Assembly: GCF_039954625.1 (NCBI RefSeq)
Contig: NZ_CP157199.1
Span: 3,224,001 to 3,288,000, forward strand
Reading direction: 5' to 3'
Source of the DNA: Pontimicrobium sp. SW4
GTDB taxonomy: Bacteria > Bacteroidota > Bacteroidia > Flavobacteriales > Flavobacteriaceae
DNA length: 64,000 nucleotides
Positions 44,937 through 53,433 of this stretch are shown piece after piece. Under the pieces are notes generated by a model. It searched no databases and was not told the origin of the DNA. It saw only the letters and a list, made by a program, of their open reading frames with translations. How positions within the stretch are numbered: position 1 is the stretch's first letter; each line of letters starts with the position of its first letter. The position numbers and the translations under genes were made by a program.

Positions 44937-46031
44937 CTATTTAAGTGCCTTAGCTTTTTCTTTTGCTATTTCATTACGCTCAATTTTATGGTCTGGTCGC
45001 GTCCACTTTGGTTTTTCACCTAAAGAGTTATAATTGGATTCGGTCGCTTCTACAGTTTGCGGTTGTACTTTTTTAGTAAATGGTTTTTGTGGATTTAAAC
45101 CTAAAACTTCAAACATTTTTAGGTCTTCATTTACATCTGGATTAGGTGTAGTAAGTAACTTGTCTCCTGCAAAAATAGAGTTAGCACCTGCAAAGAAACA
45201 CATAGCTTGACCTTCACGACTCATTTGGGTGCGTCCTGCACTTAATCGTACCTGAGTTTCAGGCATTACTATTCTAGTAGTTGCAACCATACGAATCATT
45301 TCCCAGATATCAACAGGTTTTTCATTTTCTAAAGGTGTTCCTTCTACAGCAACTAATGCATTAATAGGGGTTGATTCAGGTTGAGGATTTAAAGTAGATA
45401 AGGCAACAAGCATACCAGCTCTATCTTCTAGACTTTCTCCCATACCAATAATACCACCAGAACAAACGGTTACATTTGTTTTTCTTACATTATCAATGGT
45501 ATCTAAACGATCTTGATAACCTCTAGTAGAAATTACTTCTTTATAATATTCTTCTGATGAATCTAAATTATGATTGTAAGCGTATAAACCAGCTTCGGCC
45601 AAACGCTTTGCTTGATTTTCAGTAATCATACCGAGTGTACAACATACTTCCATATCTAGCTTATTTATAGTACGAACCATTTCTAAAACTTGGTCAAATT
45701 CTTCGCCATCTTTGACATTTCTCCAAGCAGCTCCCATACAAACTCTAGAACTACCAGTAGACTTTGCTCGTAAAGCTTGGGCTTTTACTTGTTGCACAGT
45801 CATTAAATCATTCCCTTCAATATTGGTATGATAGCGAGCCGCTTGAGGACAATAGCCACAATCTTCAGAACAACCTCCAGTTTTAATAGATAATAATGTA
45901 CTTACTTGAACAACATTTGGATCGTGTTGTTTGCGATGAATAGTAGCTGCTTCATAAAGCAACTCCATCATTGGTTTATTATAAATGTCTAGAATTTCTT
46001 CTTTGGTCCAGTTGTGTCTCGTTTCATTCAT
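44937..46031 (-). CDS. bioB: Biotin synthase
   Basis: Radical SAM enzyme that inserts sulfur into dethiobiotin. The 4Fe-4S cysteines C54, C58 and C61 (GGCSEDCGYCPQAARYH) and the conserved NHNLDSSEEYY and GGIIGMGE segments are present; 364 residues is normal. A -7-like TATTTTTG box at 46036-46043 ends 4 bases before the ATG, as also seen before bioF. It is separated from the rest of the bio genes by the flotillin/NfeD pair and the synthase gene. Confidence 0.96.
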   Translation of the reverse strand: MNETRHNWTKEEILDIYNKPMMELLYEAATIHRKQHDPNVVQVSTLLSIKTGGCSEDCGYCPQAARYHTNIEGNDLMTVQQVKAQALRAKSTGSSRVCMGAAWRNVKDGEEFDQVLEMVRTINKLDMEVCCTLGMITENQAKRLAEAGLYAYNHNLDSSEEYYKEVISTRGYQDRLDTIDNVRKTNVTVCSGGIIGMGESLEDRAGMLVALSTLNPQPESTPINALVAVEGTPLENEKPVDIWEMIRMVATTRIVMPETQVRLSAGRTQMSREGQAMCFFAGANSIFAGDKLLTTPNPDVNEDLKMFEVLGLNPQKPFTKKVQPQTVEATESNYNSLGEKPKWTRPDHKIERNEIAKEKAKALK

Positions 46032-46088
46032 AGTACAAAAATAATAAAACAGATTTTTAAGAGGTCTTTTTTATATAATATAAGTTAA

Positions 46089-46113
46089 AAAAACTCGCTT
46101 GGAAAGCGAGTTT
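46089..46113 (-). terminator. Terminator of the NfeD-flotillin transcript
   Basis: On the minus strand AAACTCGCTT, loop TCC, AAGCGAGTTTTTTT. It lies between the flotillin stop and bioB, separating the two units. Confidence 0.85.
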
Positions 46114-46118
46114 AAGTA

Positions 46119-47537
46119 TTATTGATTTTCCGAAGAGGTTTCTTCAGTCTTGGGTTCTTTATACTTCAGGTCTTTACCTTTTAAATATTCAGGTAATTCC
46201 ATTCCTGCCATATTAAACATTTCTTGCAATGGAGGCACAGATTGGTACATTCCTGACAAGAAATTTGCAGTAGAGGTTTTACCATTTTTTGAATTGCCTC
46301 CTTCCCAAACAGTCACCTTGTCAATTTTAATGTTTTTGATTGCTTCTGCTTGTGTTTTTACCAATTCGGGTAATTTATCGGCAATTAAAAGTAGTACAGC
46401 ATCTTTGGAATTATTACCTGCCGCTTTCACGATTTGATCTAAACCTGCCGCTTGTTTTGTTAATACCTCATATAACCCTTGGGCTTCTGCTTGCGCTTTA
46501 AATAAAATAGCATCTGCTTCCCCTTTTGCACGTCTTCTAATTTTTTCAGCCTCAGCTTCTGCATCAATCTCTACTTTACGTTTATCAATTTCAGCTGGAA
46601 CAATTATGTCTGCCATTTGAGAAGAACGTTCTCTTTCAGCTCTTACTGCTTCTGCTTCTTGCTCAGCAGAATATGACTCTTGTAATGCTTTTGCTGTTTG
46701 TACTTTTTCTGATGCAATAGCAACACGCTCGGCTTCAGCTTCTCTTTGACGACGCAAAGAGTCGGAGTTTGCTACTGCAATTTTTGCAGTATTTTCACCT
46801 TCTACCGCTTGGGCGTTTGCTGCGGCAACTTGTGTACGTTCATCTTGAACGGCATTGGCCTCACCAATCGAGCCATCCCTTGTTTTTTCCGCTACCGATT
46901 TACGCGCAGCATTGATAGCATGTGCAGCAGCCTCTTTACCTAAAGCTTCTATATATCCTGACTCGTCAACAATATCTGTAATGTTTACGTTGATGAGTTT
47001 TAAACCCACTTTTTTAAGTTCAGATTCTACACTTTGAGAAATATTGGTTAAAAATTTATCTCTATCAGAATTAATTTCCTCAATATCCATGGATGCAACT
47101 ACCAAACGCAGCTGACCAAAAATAATTTCTTGTGCTAATTCTTGAATTTCATTTTGCCCTAGACCTAAAAGCCTTTCAGCAGCATTTTGCATAATTCCAG
47201 GTTCTGTGGAAACACCAATTGTAAAACGAGAAGGAACATTTACACGAATATTTTGTTTACTTAAGGCATTAACTAAATTTACTTCAATAGAAATTGGTGT
47301 TAAATCTAAAAATTGATAATCCTGAATTACTGGCAAAATAAATGCCGCGCCTCCATGAATACATTTAGCAGATTTTCCACCTCCAACTTTACCATAAACT
47401 ACTAGAATTCTATCCGAAGGACAACGTTTATAACGTCGTATGAGTACGATTAAAAAAAGGAATATAAATAATACTCCAAAAATAAGAGCCATGGGAAGTC
47501 CTAGATTAAAGGCTTCCTGAGTTATCAGTGATTTCAT
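46119..47537 (-). CDS. Flotillin-type SPFH protein
   Basis: A 472-residue membrane scaffold protein. N-terminal hydrophobic segment (ALIFGVLFIFLFLIVLIRRY) followed by the SPFH/PHB domain (GGGKSAKCIHGGAAFILPVIQDYQFLDLTPISIEV), then a long EA-repeat coiled coil (AERERSSQMADIIVPAEIDKR, AEAEAEKIRRRAKGEADAIL). Typical of bacterial flotillins that organise functional membrane microdomains. It overlaps the NfeD-like gene by 32 bases, a conserved pairing. Confidence 0.93.
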   Translation of the reverse strand: MKSLITQEAFNLGLPMALIFGVLFIFLFLIVLIRRYKRCPSDRILVVYGKVGGGKSAKCIHGGAAFILPVIQDYQFLDLTPISIEVNLVNALSKQNIRVNVPSRFTIGVSTEPGIMQNAAERLLGLGQNEIQELAQEIIFGQLRLVVASMDIEEINSDRDKFLTNISQSVESELKKVGLKLINVNITDIVDESGYIEALGKEAAAHAINAARKSVAEKTRDGSIGEANAVQDERTQVAAANAQAVEGENTAKIAVANSDSLRRQREAEAERVAIASEKVQTAKALQESYSAEQEAEAVRAERERSSQMADIIVPAEIDKRKVEIDAEAEAEKIRRRAKGEADAILFKAQAEAQGLYEVLTKQAAGLDQIVKAAGNNSKDAVLLLIADKLPELVKTQAEAIKNIKIDKVTVWEGGNSKNGKTSTANFLSGMYQSVPPLQEMFNMAGMELPEYLKGKDLKYKEPKTEETSSENQ

Positions 47538-48135
47538 AAGTATGTTGTTTTATTGGTTCTATTGGTTTTCTCGTAATATCGACAATTAAAATTCCGTTTT
47601 CGGTGACATCTATTACCTTAATGATGGTTCCCGATTTTAATTCTGTAAAAGAATCTGTGAGCGCATCCAGCTCTCGCATAGCGCCTTGAACGCTTACACT
47701 TACTTTGCCGATTTTAGAACGGTTGGCACCAATGGTGAGATACACCTCTCCTATAGCGTTAATAGCATTCTTATAATTTAAGGTACCACTATCGCTTAAT
47801 TTTTGCATAAAATAAAACATAGTAGCCATAATACTCATCATAAGTAATCCAGAGAGTGTAGAAATAATTATTGTAAGGGTTGTAGAAAGACCCGCATCTA
47901 TACAAGCAATACCACTCCAGCCAAAAAGTGTAAAAAACCCAACAAGATTTTTAAAAGTGATAAACTGAAAGCCCATGCCAGTATCAGCATCAATTTCAGC
48001 ATCAACCTCAACCTCATCGGCATCACCTCCTGTAAAAGCTAAAATTATTACTATTAAAAAAATAATGGATCCAATAATTGAAATGAGCCAATATATTTTT
48101 GCTAGCAATTCTAAATTTGAAAACCATTGTTCCAT
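47506..48135 (-). CDS. NfeD-like membrane protein with C-terminal OB fold
   Basis: A 209-residue protein: two or three membrane helices (YWLISIIGSIIFLIVIILAF; FFTLFGWSGIACIDAGL; TTLTIIISTLSGLLMMSIM) and a soluble OB-fold tail (IGEVYLTIGANRSKIGKVSVSVQG). This is the short NfeD class that pairs with flotillin. The stop-start overlap with the flotillin gene indicates translational coupling. Confidence 0.88.
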   Translation of the reverse strand: MEQWFSNLELLAKIYWLISIIGSIIFLIVIILAFTGGDADEVEVDAEIDADTGMGFQFITFKNLVGFFTLFGWSGIACIDAGLSTTLTIIISTLSGLLMMSIMATMFYFMQKLSDSGTLNYKNAINAIGEVYLTIGANRSKIGKVSVSVQGAMRELDALTDSFTELKSGTIIKVIDVTENGILIVDITRKPIEPIKQHTYEITDNSGSL

Positions 48136-48156
48136 AATTTGAAATTTTTAAGATTA

Positions 48157-48187
48157 GAAATATAGAAACTTTACTTTTGCAAAGCAA
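48157..48187 (-). promoter_or_regulatory. Promoter of the NfeD-flotillin unit
   Basis: On the minus strand TTG, 20 bases, TATATTTC (7 of 8). It lies 22 bases before the ATG at 48135. Confidence 0.5.
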
Positions 48188-48233
48188 AATTATACTACAC
48201 TATATTAAGGAAAAATATTAACTTTAAATCAAG

Positions 48234-49388
48234 TTATATTGAAAGTATAATGGATACTGCATTCCCTCCAAATCCTACAGCATTTACTAAAACTCTGTTA
48301 ATGCTTTTCGGAAGTGAATTATTATTAAAAAAAGGGGTTGCAACAAACTGTTGTTTCTGTAACATCAAAATTGCAAATTCAATACTTAGCATTCCAGAAG
48401 AACCTAAAGTATGTCCTACTTTCCATTTATTAGTAGTCAATGCAGGAATTTTGTTACAAAATATTTTTTCAATTGCGTTTACTTCTGCCTGATCCCCTTT
48501 AATAGTTCCTGGAGTATGAGTAACTATAATATCAATATCATTAGGAGACAAATTACCTAAAGCCATCGACATCGATTTTTGAAAACATTCAGCATCAGTT
48601 GACAAAGAAACATTGTGTTCTAATACTTCTGTGGCATAACCAAAACCTTCTATTATGGCTAGTGCATTTTCAGTTCTTCCTTTTTCCATAGAAGCAACTG
48701 ATGCGCCTTCTCCCAAAATTATTGAGTTGTGTTTTTTGCCTAAATCAAGAGCTTTACACGGATAATCGTTAGAGCCTTTAGAGTAGATTTTCAAAGCCTG
48801 CATTTGTGCAACTGTAAAGGAAGTTAAAGGCGCTTCACTTCCTCCAATTAAGAATTTATCTGTCATTCCTGAATTAATCCAAGCAATTCCATTTAATAAC
48901 GCATGCAACGCAGTAGAACATGTAATAGAGTGACTAATTTCTGGACCTTTAGTTTGTAAATCATGAGCAACCCAAGATGAAATATTACCAAGTGTTGTGG
49001 TAGGTGATGATAAGGTATTGGCTTTATTATTTTGTAAAAACTCTTTATGATAGGTTTCAAAAAGTGCTGTAGCTCCTCGTGAAGAACCAATATTTATTCC
49101 AAAGTTATCCGAGGTATTCCATTGTGCTTTTTTTATAGCATTTCTGGATGCTAAAATGGCATATAATACCGAGTTATCTAAGGATTTATATTTATTATCA
49201 GAGATTCTTAATTTTTCTATTTCTTTTTTTGACTCATCATTAATTGCAGCAACTAAAGCTGTACCGTGTGAAAATTTTTTCTCAGTAAAACAGTGATCTT
49301 TATTTTGGTAGTTTTTCCAAACAGTCTCTAGATTATTTCCTAATGGTGAAATAGAAGAAATAGCAGTAATTGAAATGGGTTTATGCAC
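48234..49388 (-). CDS. Beta-ketoacyl synthase in the biotin locus
   Basis: A 384-residue condensing enzyme of the KAS I/II type. The active-site triad is intact: C157 (SITCSTALHALLNG), H291 (VTHTPGTIKGDQAE) and H326 (VGHTLGSSGML). I start it at GTG 49388 because TATTTTTG (49405-49412, minus strand) and an upstream TTG fit a promoter there; the ATG 51 bases earlier in frame would add a Cys/Phe-rich, non-homologous head. Its place between bioA and bioB suggests that it builds the pimeloyl chain; this is inference. Confidence 0.85.
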   Translation of the reverse strand: MHKPISITAISSISPLGNNLETVWKNYQNKDHCFTEKKFSHGTALVAAINDESKKEIEKLRISDNKYKSLDNSVLYAILASRNAIKKAQWNTSDNFGINIGSSRGATALFETYHKEFLQNNKANTLSSPTTTLGNISSWVAHDLQTKGPEISHSITCSTALHALLNGIAWINSGMTDKFLIGGSEAPLTSFTVAQMQALKIYSKGSNDYPCKALDLGKKHNSIILGEGASVASMEKGRTENALAIIEGFGYATEVLEHNVSLSTDAECFQKSMSMALGNLSPNDIDIIVTHTPGTIKGDQAEVNAIEKIFCNKIPALTTNKWKVGHTLGSSGMLSIEFAILMLQKQQFVATPFFNNNSLPKSINRVLVNAVGFGGNAVSIILSI

Positions 49389-49492
49389 GTGGTTTTTCTT
49401 TTGGCAAAAATACAGGTATTTAAAAAAGGAGCATAGCAAAAATGTAACAATTAGATTTTATAAATAACTTATCTTTATAGAAAGCTATTATT

Positions 49493-49927
49493 ATGGAAGA
49501 AATTAAACAGAAGAGTTGGTTTGACAGAAATTGGCCTTGGTTAATTCCAGTAGGAGGCTGCTTAACAATTATCTTATTATTTGTTTTTGGTATTGGAGCT
49601 ATAATATTTGGAGTTTCAAGTGCCATTACTAACTCCACACCTTATACATATGCTGTAGAACAAGCATCAAATAGTCCTGAAGTAATGGCTATTTTAGGAG
49701 AGGATATTGACACAAATGGTATCATGCAAGGAAATATTTCTTTAGAAGGAGGTGATTCGGGACATGTAGATATTACAATTCCAATTAAAGGCCTCAAAGG
49801 AAAAGGTTCTGTAACTATTAAAGGGGAAAAAGTTGATGGCGAATGGATATATGAAAAGCTTTACGTTTTAATTAAAGAAGGTAAAGAAAAAATCAACTTG
49901 TTAGATAAGGTTTTAGATGGTGTCTAA
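49493..49927 (+). CDS. Coa1-like membrane protein
   Basis: A 144-residue protein with one N-terminal helix (WLIPVGGCLTIILLFVFGIGAIIFGV) and a soluble domain (SPEVMAILGEDIDTNGIMQGNISL...GHVDITIPIKGLKGKGSV) that matches the cytochrome oxidase assembly factor Coa1/Tim21 domain. Bacterial versions have unproven roles. It sits convergent with bioA (15-base stop overlap), flanked by biotin genes on the other strand. Confidence 0.82.
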   Translation: MEEIKQKSWFDRNWPWLIPVGGCLTIILLFVFGIGAIIFGVSSAITNSTPYTYAVEQASNSPEVMAILGEDIDTNGIMQGNISLEGGDSGHVDITIPIKGLKGKGSVTIKGEKVDGEWIYEKLYVLIKEGKEKINLLDKVLDGV

Positions 49928-51178
49928 AGTTTTTTCAATAACTGTATACACTTTTTCTAGTTGCTTTTCTGTAATTACATAAGGAGCTAAAATATAGATG
50001 GTATTTCCTAACGGTCGCAAACAGACGCCATTGTCCATAAAAATTTTAAATAACTGATTGCGTAAGCTCCCATAACGCTCCATTTCCACATTTAAATCAA
50101 GTGCATAAATAACTCCCAATTGTCTTGTTTCTGCAACTTTTGGGTGGTTTTTAATGCGATTATCAAATGTTTTATGTGATCGTATAATGCGTATTATGCT
50201 ATCTTGAATGTCTTCCGATTTTAGTAATTCCATTCCAGCTAGAGCAGCAGTACAGGCTATTGGGTTTGCAGAATAGGTATGTCCGTGAAAAAAGCCTTTA
50301 GAAATATCATCACTTAAAAAAGCATCATACACCTTTTGAGAACAAGATGTAATCGCCATAGGTACTAATCCTCCAGTTAAGGATTTTGCTAAACAAATTA
50401 TATCTGGTTGATTTGTTAAATGTTCTGAAGCAAAGTTTTTACCAGTTTTTCCAAAGCCAGTCATTACTTCATCAGCAATAGCTAAAGCATTGTGTTTTTT
50501 TGTAATACTAAGTAGTTCATCTAAAAGGGATGCTTCAAACATTTTCATTGCAGCTGCACCTTGCACCAAAGGTTCATAGATAAAGGCTGCTACATTTTCA
50601 GTTTCAAGAAGTGTTATAAATTGTTGTTTTACATCTTCAAAATTATCTTTTGTTGGAACTGGAATACGAGCTACATCAATAAAAAACTCTTCAAAAGGGC
50701 CATTATAAACAGATAGTCCAGATACGCTCATGGCACCAAAAGTATCCCCATGAAAACCACCTTCGAAGGCAATAATCTTTCCGCGTTTTTCGCCATTATT
50801 AAAATGATATTGTAATGCCATTTTTATAGCTACATCTACTGAAGTTGATCCGTTATCTGAGAAAAACAGTTTTTGTTGATTGTTGGGTAAAATGTCAATT
50901 AAAGCCTCAGAAAGTTTAACAGCTGGTTCATGCGTAAATCCTGCAAAAACCACATGATCTAGTTGTTGCATTTGCTCAGAAACCTTGGTAGTTATATACT
51001 TGTTGCAATGTCCATACATGCAAGTATACCATGATGCAATTCCGTCAATATATTCATTCCCCTTATCATCATATAATAAAGTACCTTTAGCTTTGGTAAT
51101 TGCTAAATGATTTGGATGTAGTTTATGCTGTGTTAAAGGGTGCCACAGATGTTTTTTATCGCGTTCTTGTAATGACAT
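49913..51178 (-). CDS. bioA: Adenosylmethionine-8-amino-7-oxononanoate transaminase
   Basis: PLP enzyme making 7,8-diaminopelargonate from KAPA. PLP lysine K265 (ICLAKSLTGG), D236 (ADEVMTGFGKTG) and the substrate-site SWYTCMYGH are present. 421 residues is typical. It starts one base after the stop of the membrane protein, so both are translated from one message. Confidence 0.96.
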   Translation of the reverse strand: MSLQERDKKHLWHPLTQHKLHPNHLAITKAKGTLLYDDKGNEYIDGIASWYTCMYGHCNKYITTKVSEQMQQLDHVVFAGFTHEPAVKLSEALIDILPNNQQKLFFSDNGSTSVDVAIKMALQYHFNNGEKRGKIIAFEGGFHGDTFGAMSVSGLSVYNGPFEEFFIDVARIPVPTKDNFEDVKQQFITLLETENVAAFIYEPLVQGAAAMKMFEASLLDELLSITKKHNALAIADEVMTGFGKTGKNFASEHLTNQPDIICLAKSLTGGLVPMAITSCSQKVYDAFLSDDISKGFFHGHTYSANPIACTAALAGMELLKSEDIQDSIIRIIRSHKTFDNRIKNHPKVAETRQLGVIYALDLNVEMERYGSLRNQLFKIFMDNGVCLRPLGNTIYILAPYVITEKQLEKVYTVIEKTLDTI

Positions 51179-52303
51179 TTATTTACTCTTAAATAGATAG
51201 GTCAAATGTACAACACTCACACTTAAGAACACACCAAAATATGCAATAAACAGCAACCACATTACCGATATATCTAATAGATTGTATAGTGTATTTGGGA
51301 ACACTAAAATTAATTGAGAAAAGAGAAAGGCAATACTATAAATAATCCATGTATAGTTAGAAATTTTGTGTTTAAGTTCTATCCAAATAAAAGGAACGTA
51401 CAAACCTAAAAACAATAAATGTAACCATGCAATCAACAAGAAGCGATTTTGTTCTACTTGAGAAGCAATAAAAGGATGGCTACCTATGATGTTGCAAAAC
51501 GCAATAAATAGTAAGATGAAATAGATAACCTGATAGGGTCTTTTTACAAACATAAAAGCACGCCAAAAACTAAGTAATACAACTAAGAGCCCTATGGAAC
51601 TCAATGACCCAATAAGTTGAATTGCCCAATGATTAAAGCTATAATCTAATGAATGTGTATAAAGACCAATTAAACTAATGGCTATTATTTGCAAATGCCT
51701 CTTTTGTAAAATAACGGTGGATCTTTGTAAGAGCACAACTAAAAACCAGATAAAAAGAGATCCAAAATATTGAAAATGTAAATAAAAGAAAATGGACTGT
51801 TGATACCATGGCGAATCTTGCATACCCATAGCCATTAAAGGACCTAAACAATATGGTCCAATCGAGGAAATAAAATGAAATAGGATTCCAACTTTAATTA
51901 GTTGGATGAAGCGTCTATTTCCTTGCAGTCGTTTCCATAGACGAATTAGTAACACATAACTTATCCATAAATGTAATGTGGAAAACAGAATAGAAAACAA
52001 AGCATAACCTTGGATTATGAAAGTTATAAGCATCCCTACAACACAAACTTGTAATGCTAAATAAAGTTGATACGATTTTTTATCAATACCACTTGTGAAA
52101 TTGCCCCAAATTAAAACAACTAAGGCATTAAATAGAAAGCCTAAGAGCATCACATGCGAATGCGAATGCAATACATTTTTAAAAGGAAAATTTGCAAATT
52201 CTCCAGTAAAAGCGTAACGTAAAACAAGACCAATAGTGGTTCCTAGAAACCCAAAAAGGATGGGATAAAACCAGAGTTGTTTATTTGTTATAACATATTT
52301 CAT
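51179..52303 (-). CDS. 12-helix membrane protein with histidines, haem-copper oxidase-like
   Basis: A 374-residue polytopic protein without soluble domains. Twelve hydrophobic helices can be drawn. Helix two contains HSHSHVMLLGFLFNALVVLIW, a pattern similar to the low-spin haem site of CcoN-like subunits; further histidines sit in helices 4, 5, 6, 10 and 12. It lacks a recognisable CuB motif, so it may bind haem but not act as an oxidase. ATG 52303 is preferred; the ATG 12 bases upstream is inside a palindromic repeat. Embedded between bioD and bioA. Confidence 0.72.
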   Translation of the reverse strand: MKYVITNKQLWFYPILFGFLGTTIGLVLRYAFTGEFANFPFKNVLHSHSHVMLLGFLFNALVVLIWGNFTSGIDKKSYQLYLALQVCVVGMLITFIIQGYALFSILFSTLHLWISYVLLIRLWKRLQGNRRFIQLIKVGILFHFISSIGPYCLGPLMAMGMQDSPWYQQSIFFYLHFQYFGSLFIWFLVVLLQRSTVILQKRHLQIIAISLIGLYTHSLDYSFNHWAIQLIGSLSSIGLLVVLLSFWRAFMFVKRPYQVIYFILLFIAFCNIIGSHPFIASQVEQNRFLLIAWLHLLFLGLYVPFIWIELKHKISNYTWIIYSIAFLFSQLILVFPNTLYNLLDISVMWLLFIAYFGVFLSVSVVHLTYLFKSK

Positions 52304-52313
52304 TGTTTGCGTC

Positions 52314-52334
52314 ATGCTGAACTTGGTTCAGCAT
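52314..52334. repeat. REP-like hairpin ending near the membrane-protein start
   Basis: ATGCTGAAC, loop TTG, GTTCAGCAT: a perfect 9-bp stem, inside GTC...CTC flanks. Lies 11 bases upstream of the preferred start codon. Confidence 0.75.
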
Positions 52335-52412
52335 CTCATATTATGAGTAATCTAAAGTTTTAAGGTTTTGAGTTTAAATTTTTTAATAGTTCTATTTTCT
52401 ATTGGTTATGTG

Positions 52413-52433
52413 ACCCTGAAACAAGTTCAGGGT
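52413..52433. repeat. REP-like hairpin overlapping the bioD stop
   Basis: ACCCTGAA, loop ACAAG, TTCAGGGT. The TGA stop of bioD (52427-52429, minus strand) is inside the right arm. Head-to-head with the element at 52314, separated by about 80 bases. Confidence 0.75.
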
Positions 52434-53053
52434 GACGTCAGTTTTTCTAAAGTTCCTTTAAAATGTTCAGCATATTCTTTAATCACATTTTTATCAAAAT
52501 AAGGTTCTTCTTCTATACGTCCAATAACAGGAACTCCTGTCATTTTTTTTATAACGGTTTCTGTTGTTGGGTGTTCGTTCCCGCTAAAAAGAATAGATAT
52601 ATCAAATCCTCTTTCTTTCAACAAGTTTACTGTTAAAAGGGTGTGATTAATACTTCCTAAGTAATGTCTAGACACTACGATAACATGGTATTGAGGTTTG
52701 ATAATATCAAGAATTGTTTCAGTATCATTTAGAGGCACTAATAAACCTCCAGCGCCTTCAATTACTAAGTTGTTTTTAGTTTTTGGCTCTCTAATTGCTT
52801 TTAAATTTATAGTTAAACCATCAATGTTTGCGGCAGCATGAGGGCTCATAGGTGTTTGTAACGCATAACTGTTTGGATGAAATTTTGATTTTGAGTTAGA
52901 TACTAATTTTTCAACTTTTAATGTATCACAATTATTCAATTCTCCTGCTTGCACAGGTTTCCAATAATCGGCCTCTAGAGCTTCTGTAATAATTGCAGAA
53001 GCTATTGTTTTTCCTACTTCGGTAGAGATACCTGTTATAAATATTTTTTTCAT
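52427..53053 (-). CDS. bioD: Dethiobiotin synthetase
   Basis: ATP-dependent carboxylation of diaminopelargonate. The P-loop GISTEVGKT is at residues 8-16 with K15; downstream NLVIEGAGGLLVPL and HYLGSINHTLL are the family blocks. 208 residues is normal. The C-terminal residues (LEKLTSP) are written by the palindromic repeat at 52413. The start codon overlaps the stop of the DUF2007 gene. Confidence 0.95.
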   Translation of the reverse strand: MKKIFITGISTEVGKTIASAIITEALEADYWKPVQAGELNNCDTLKVEKLVSNSKSKFHPNSYALQTPMSPHAAANIDGLTINLKAIREPKTKNNLVIEGAGGLLVPLNDTETILDIIKPQYHVIVVSRHYLGSINHTLLTVNLLKERGFDISILFSGNEHPTTETVIKKMTGVPVIGRIEEEPYFDKNVIKEYAEHFKGTLEKLTSP

Positions 53054-53430
53054 TAAAAAATGGTTTTACATTCGTTACAGATATACTTTGTTTTTTCAAA
53101 GAATGGGAATAGCATATAGAAAATGTTTTTGCGCTCAGGAGGTGCTACTAAAATACGATTAGAATTGCAAGAAGCACAATGTAAATCATCACCATTTTTA
53201 TCTTTTTGATATACTCTTATTTGATTATAAATCTCTACAGCTTTTGTAAAATCATCATCATGAACCATAAGTTTTACACCACCAATGGCTTGACTTATGA
53301 GTGGATCGGAGTCTATCGTTTTTTCATCCATTAGCATTGTTTTAATCCCTTCCGACTCTAATTTTGAAGTCATTACTTGAGCTTCAGTTGAATACTCAAA
53401 TACTGCTAATATCTTATAATTATTTTGCAT
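53053..53430 (-). CDS. DUF2007 protein with C-terminal zinc ribbon
   Basis: A 125-residue soluble protein. An N-terminal DUF2007 domain (KILAVFEYSTEAQVMTSKLESEGI) is followed by a C-terminal zinc ribbon with CASC near residue 87 and CNEC near 120. DUF2007 is sometimes called a signal-transducing domain, without proof. It overlaps bioD and lies between bioF and bioD, so it is part of the biotin transcript. Confidence 0.85.
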   Translation of the reverse strand: MQNNYKILAVFEYSTEAQVMTSKLESEGIKTMLMDEKTIDSDPLISQAIGGVKLMVHDDDFTKAVEIYNQIRVYQKDKNGDDLHCASCNSNRILVAPPERKNIFYMLFPFFEKTKYICNECKTIF

Positions 53431-53433
53431 GAA

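Noticed and set aside
51179..52315. True terminal oxidase subunit
   Set aside because: No CuB histidine motif and no cytochrome subunits nearby; only a distant haem-oxidase resemblance can be claimed.
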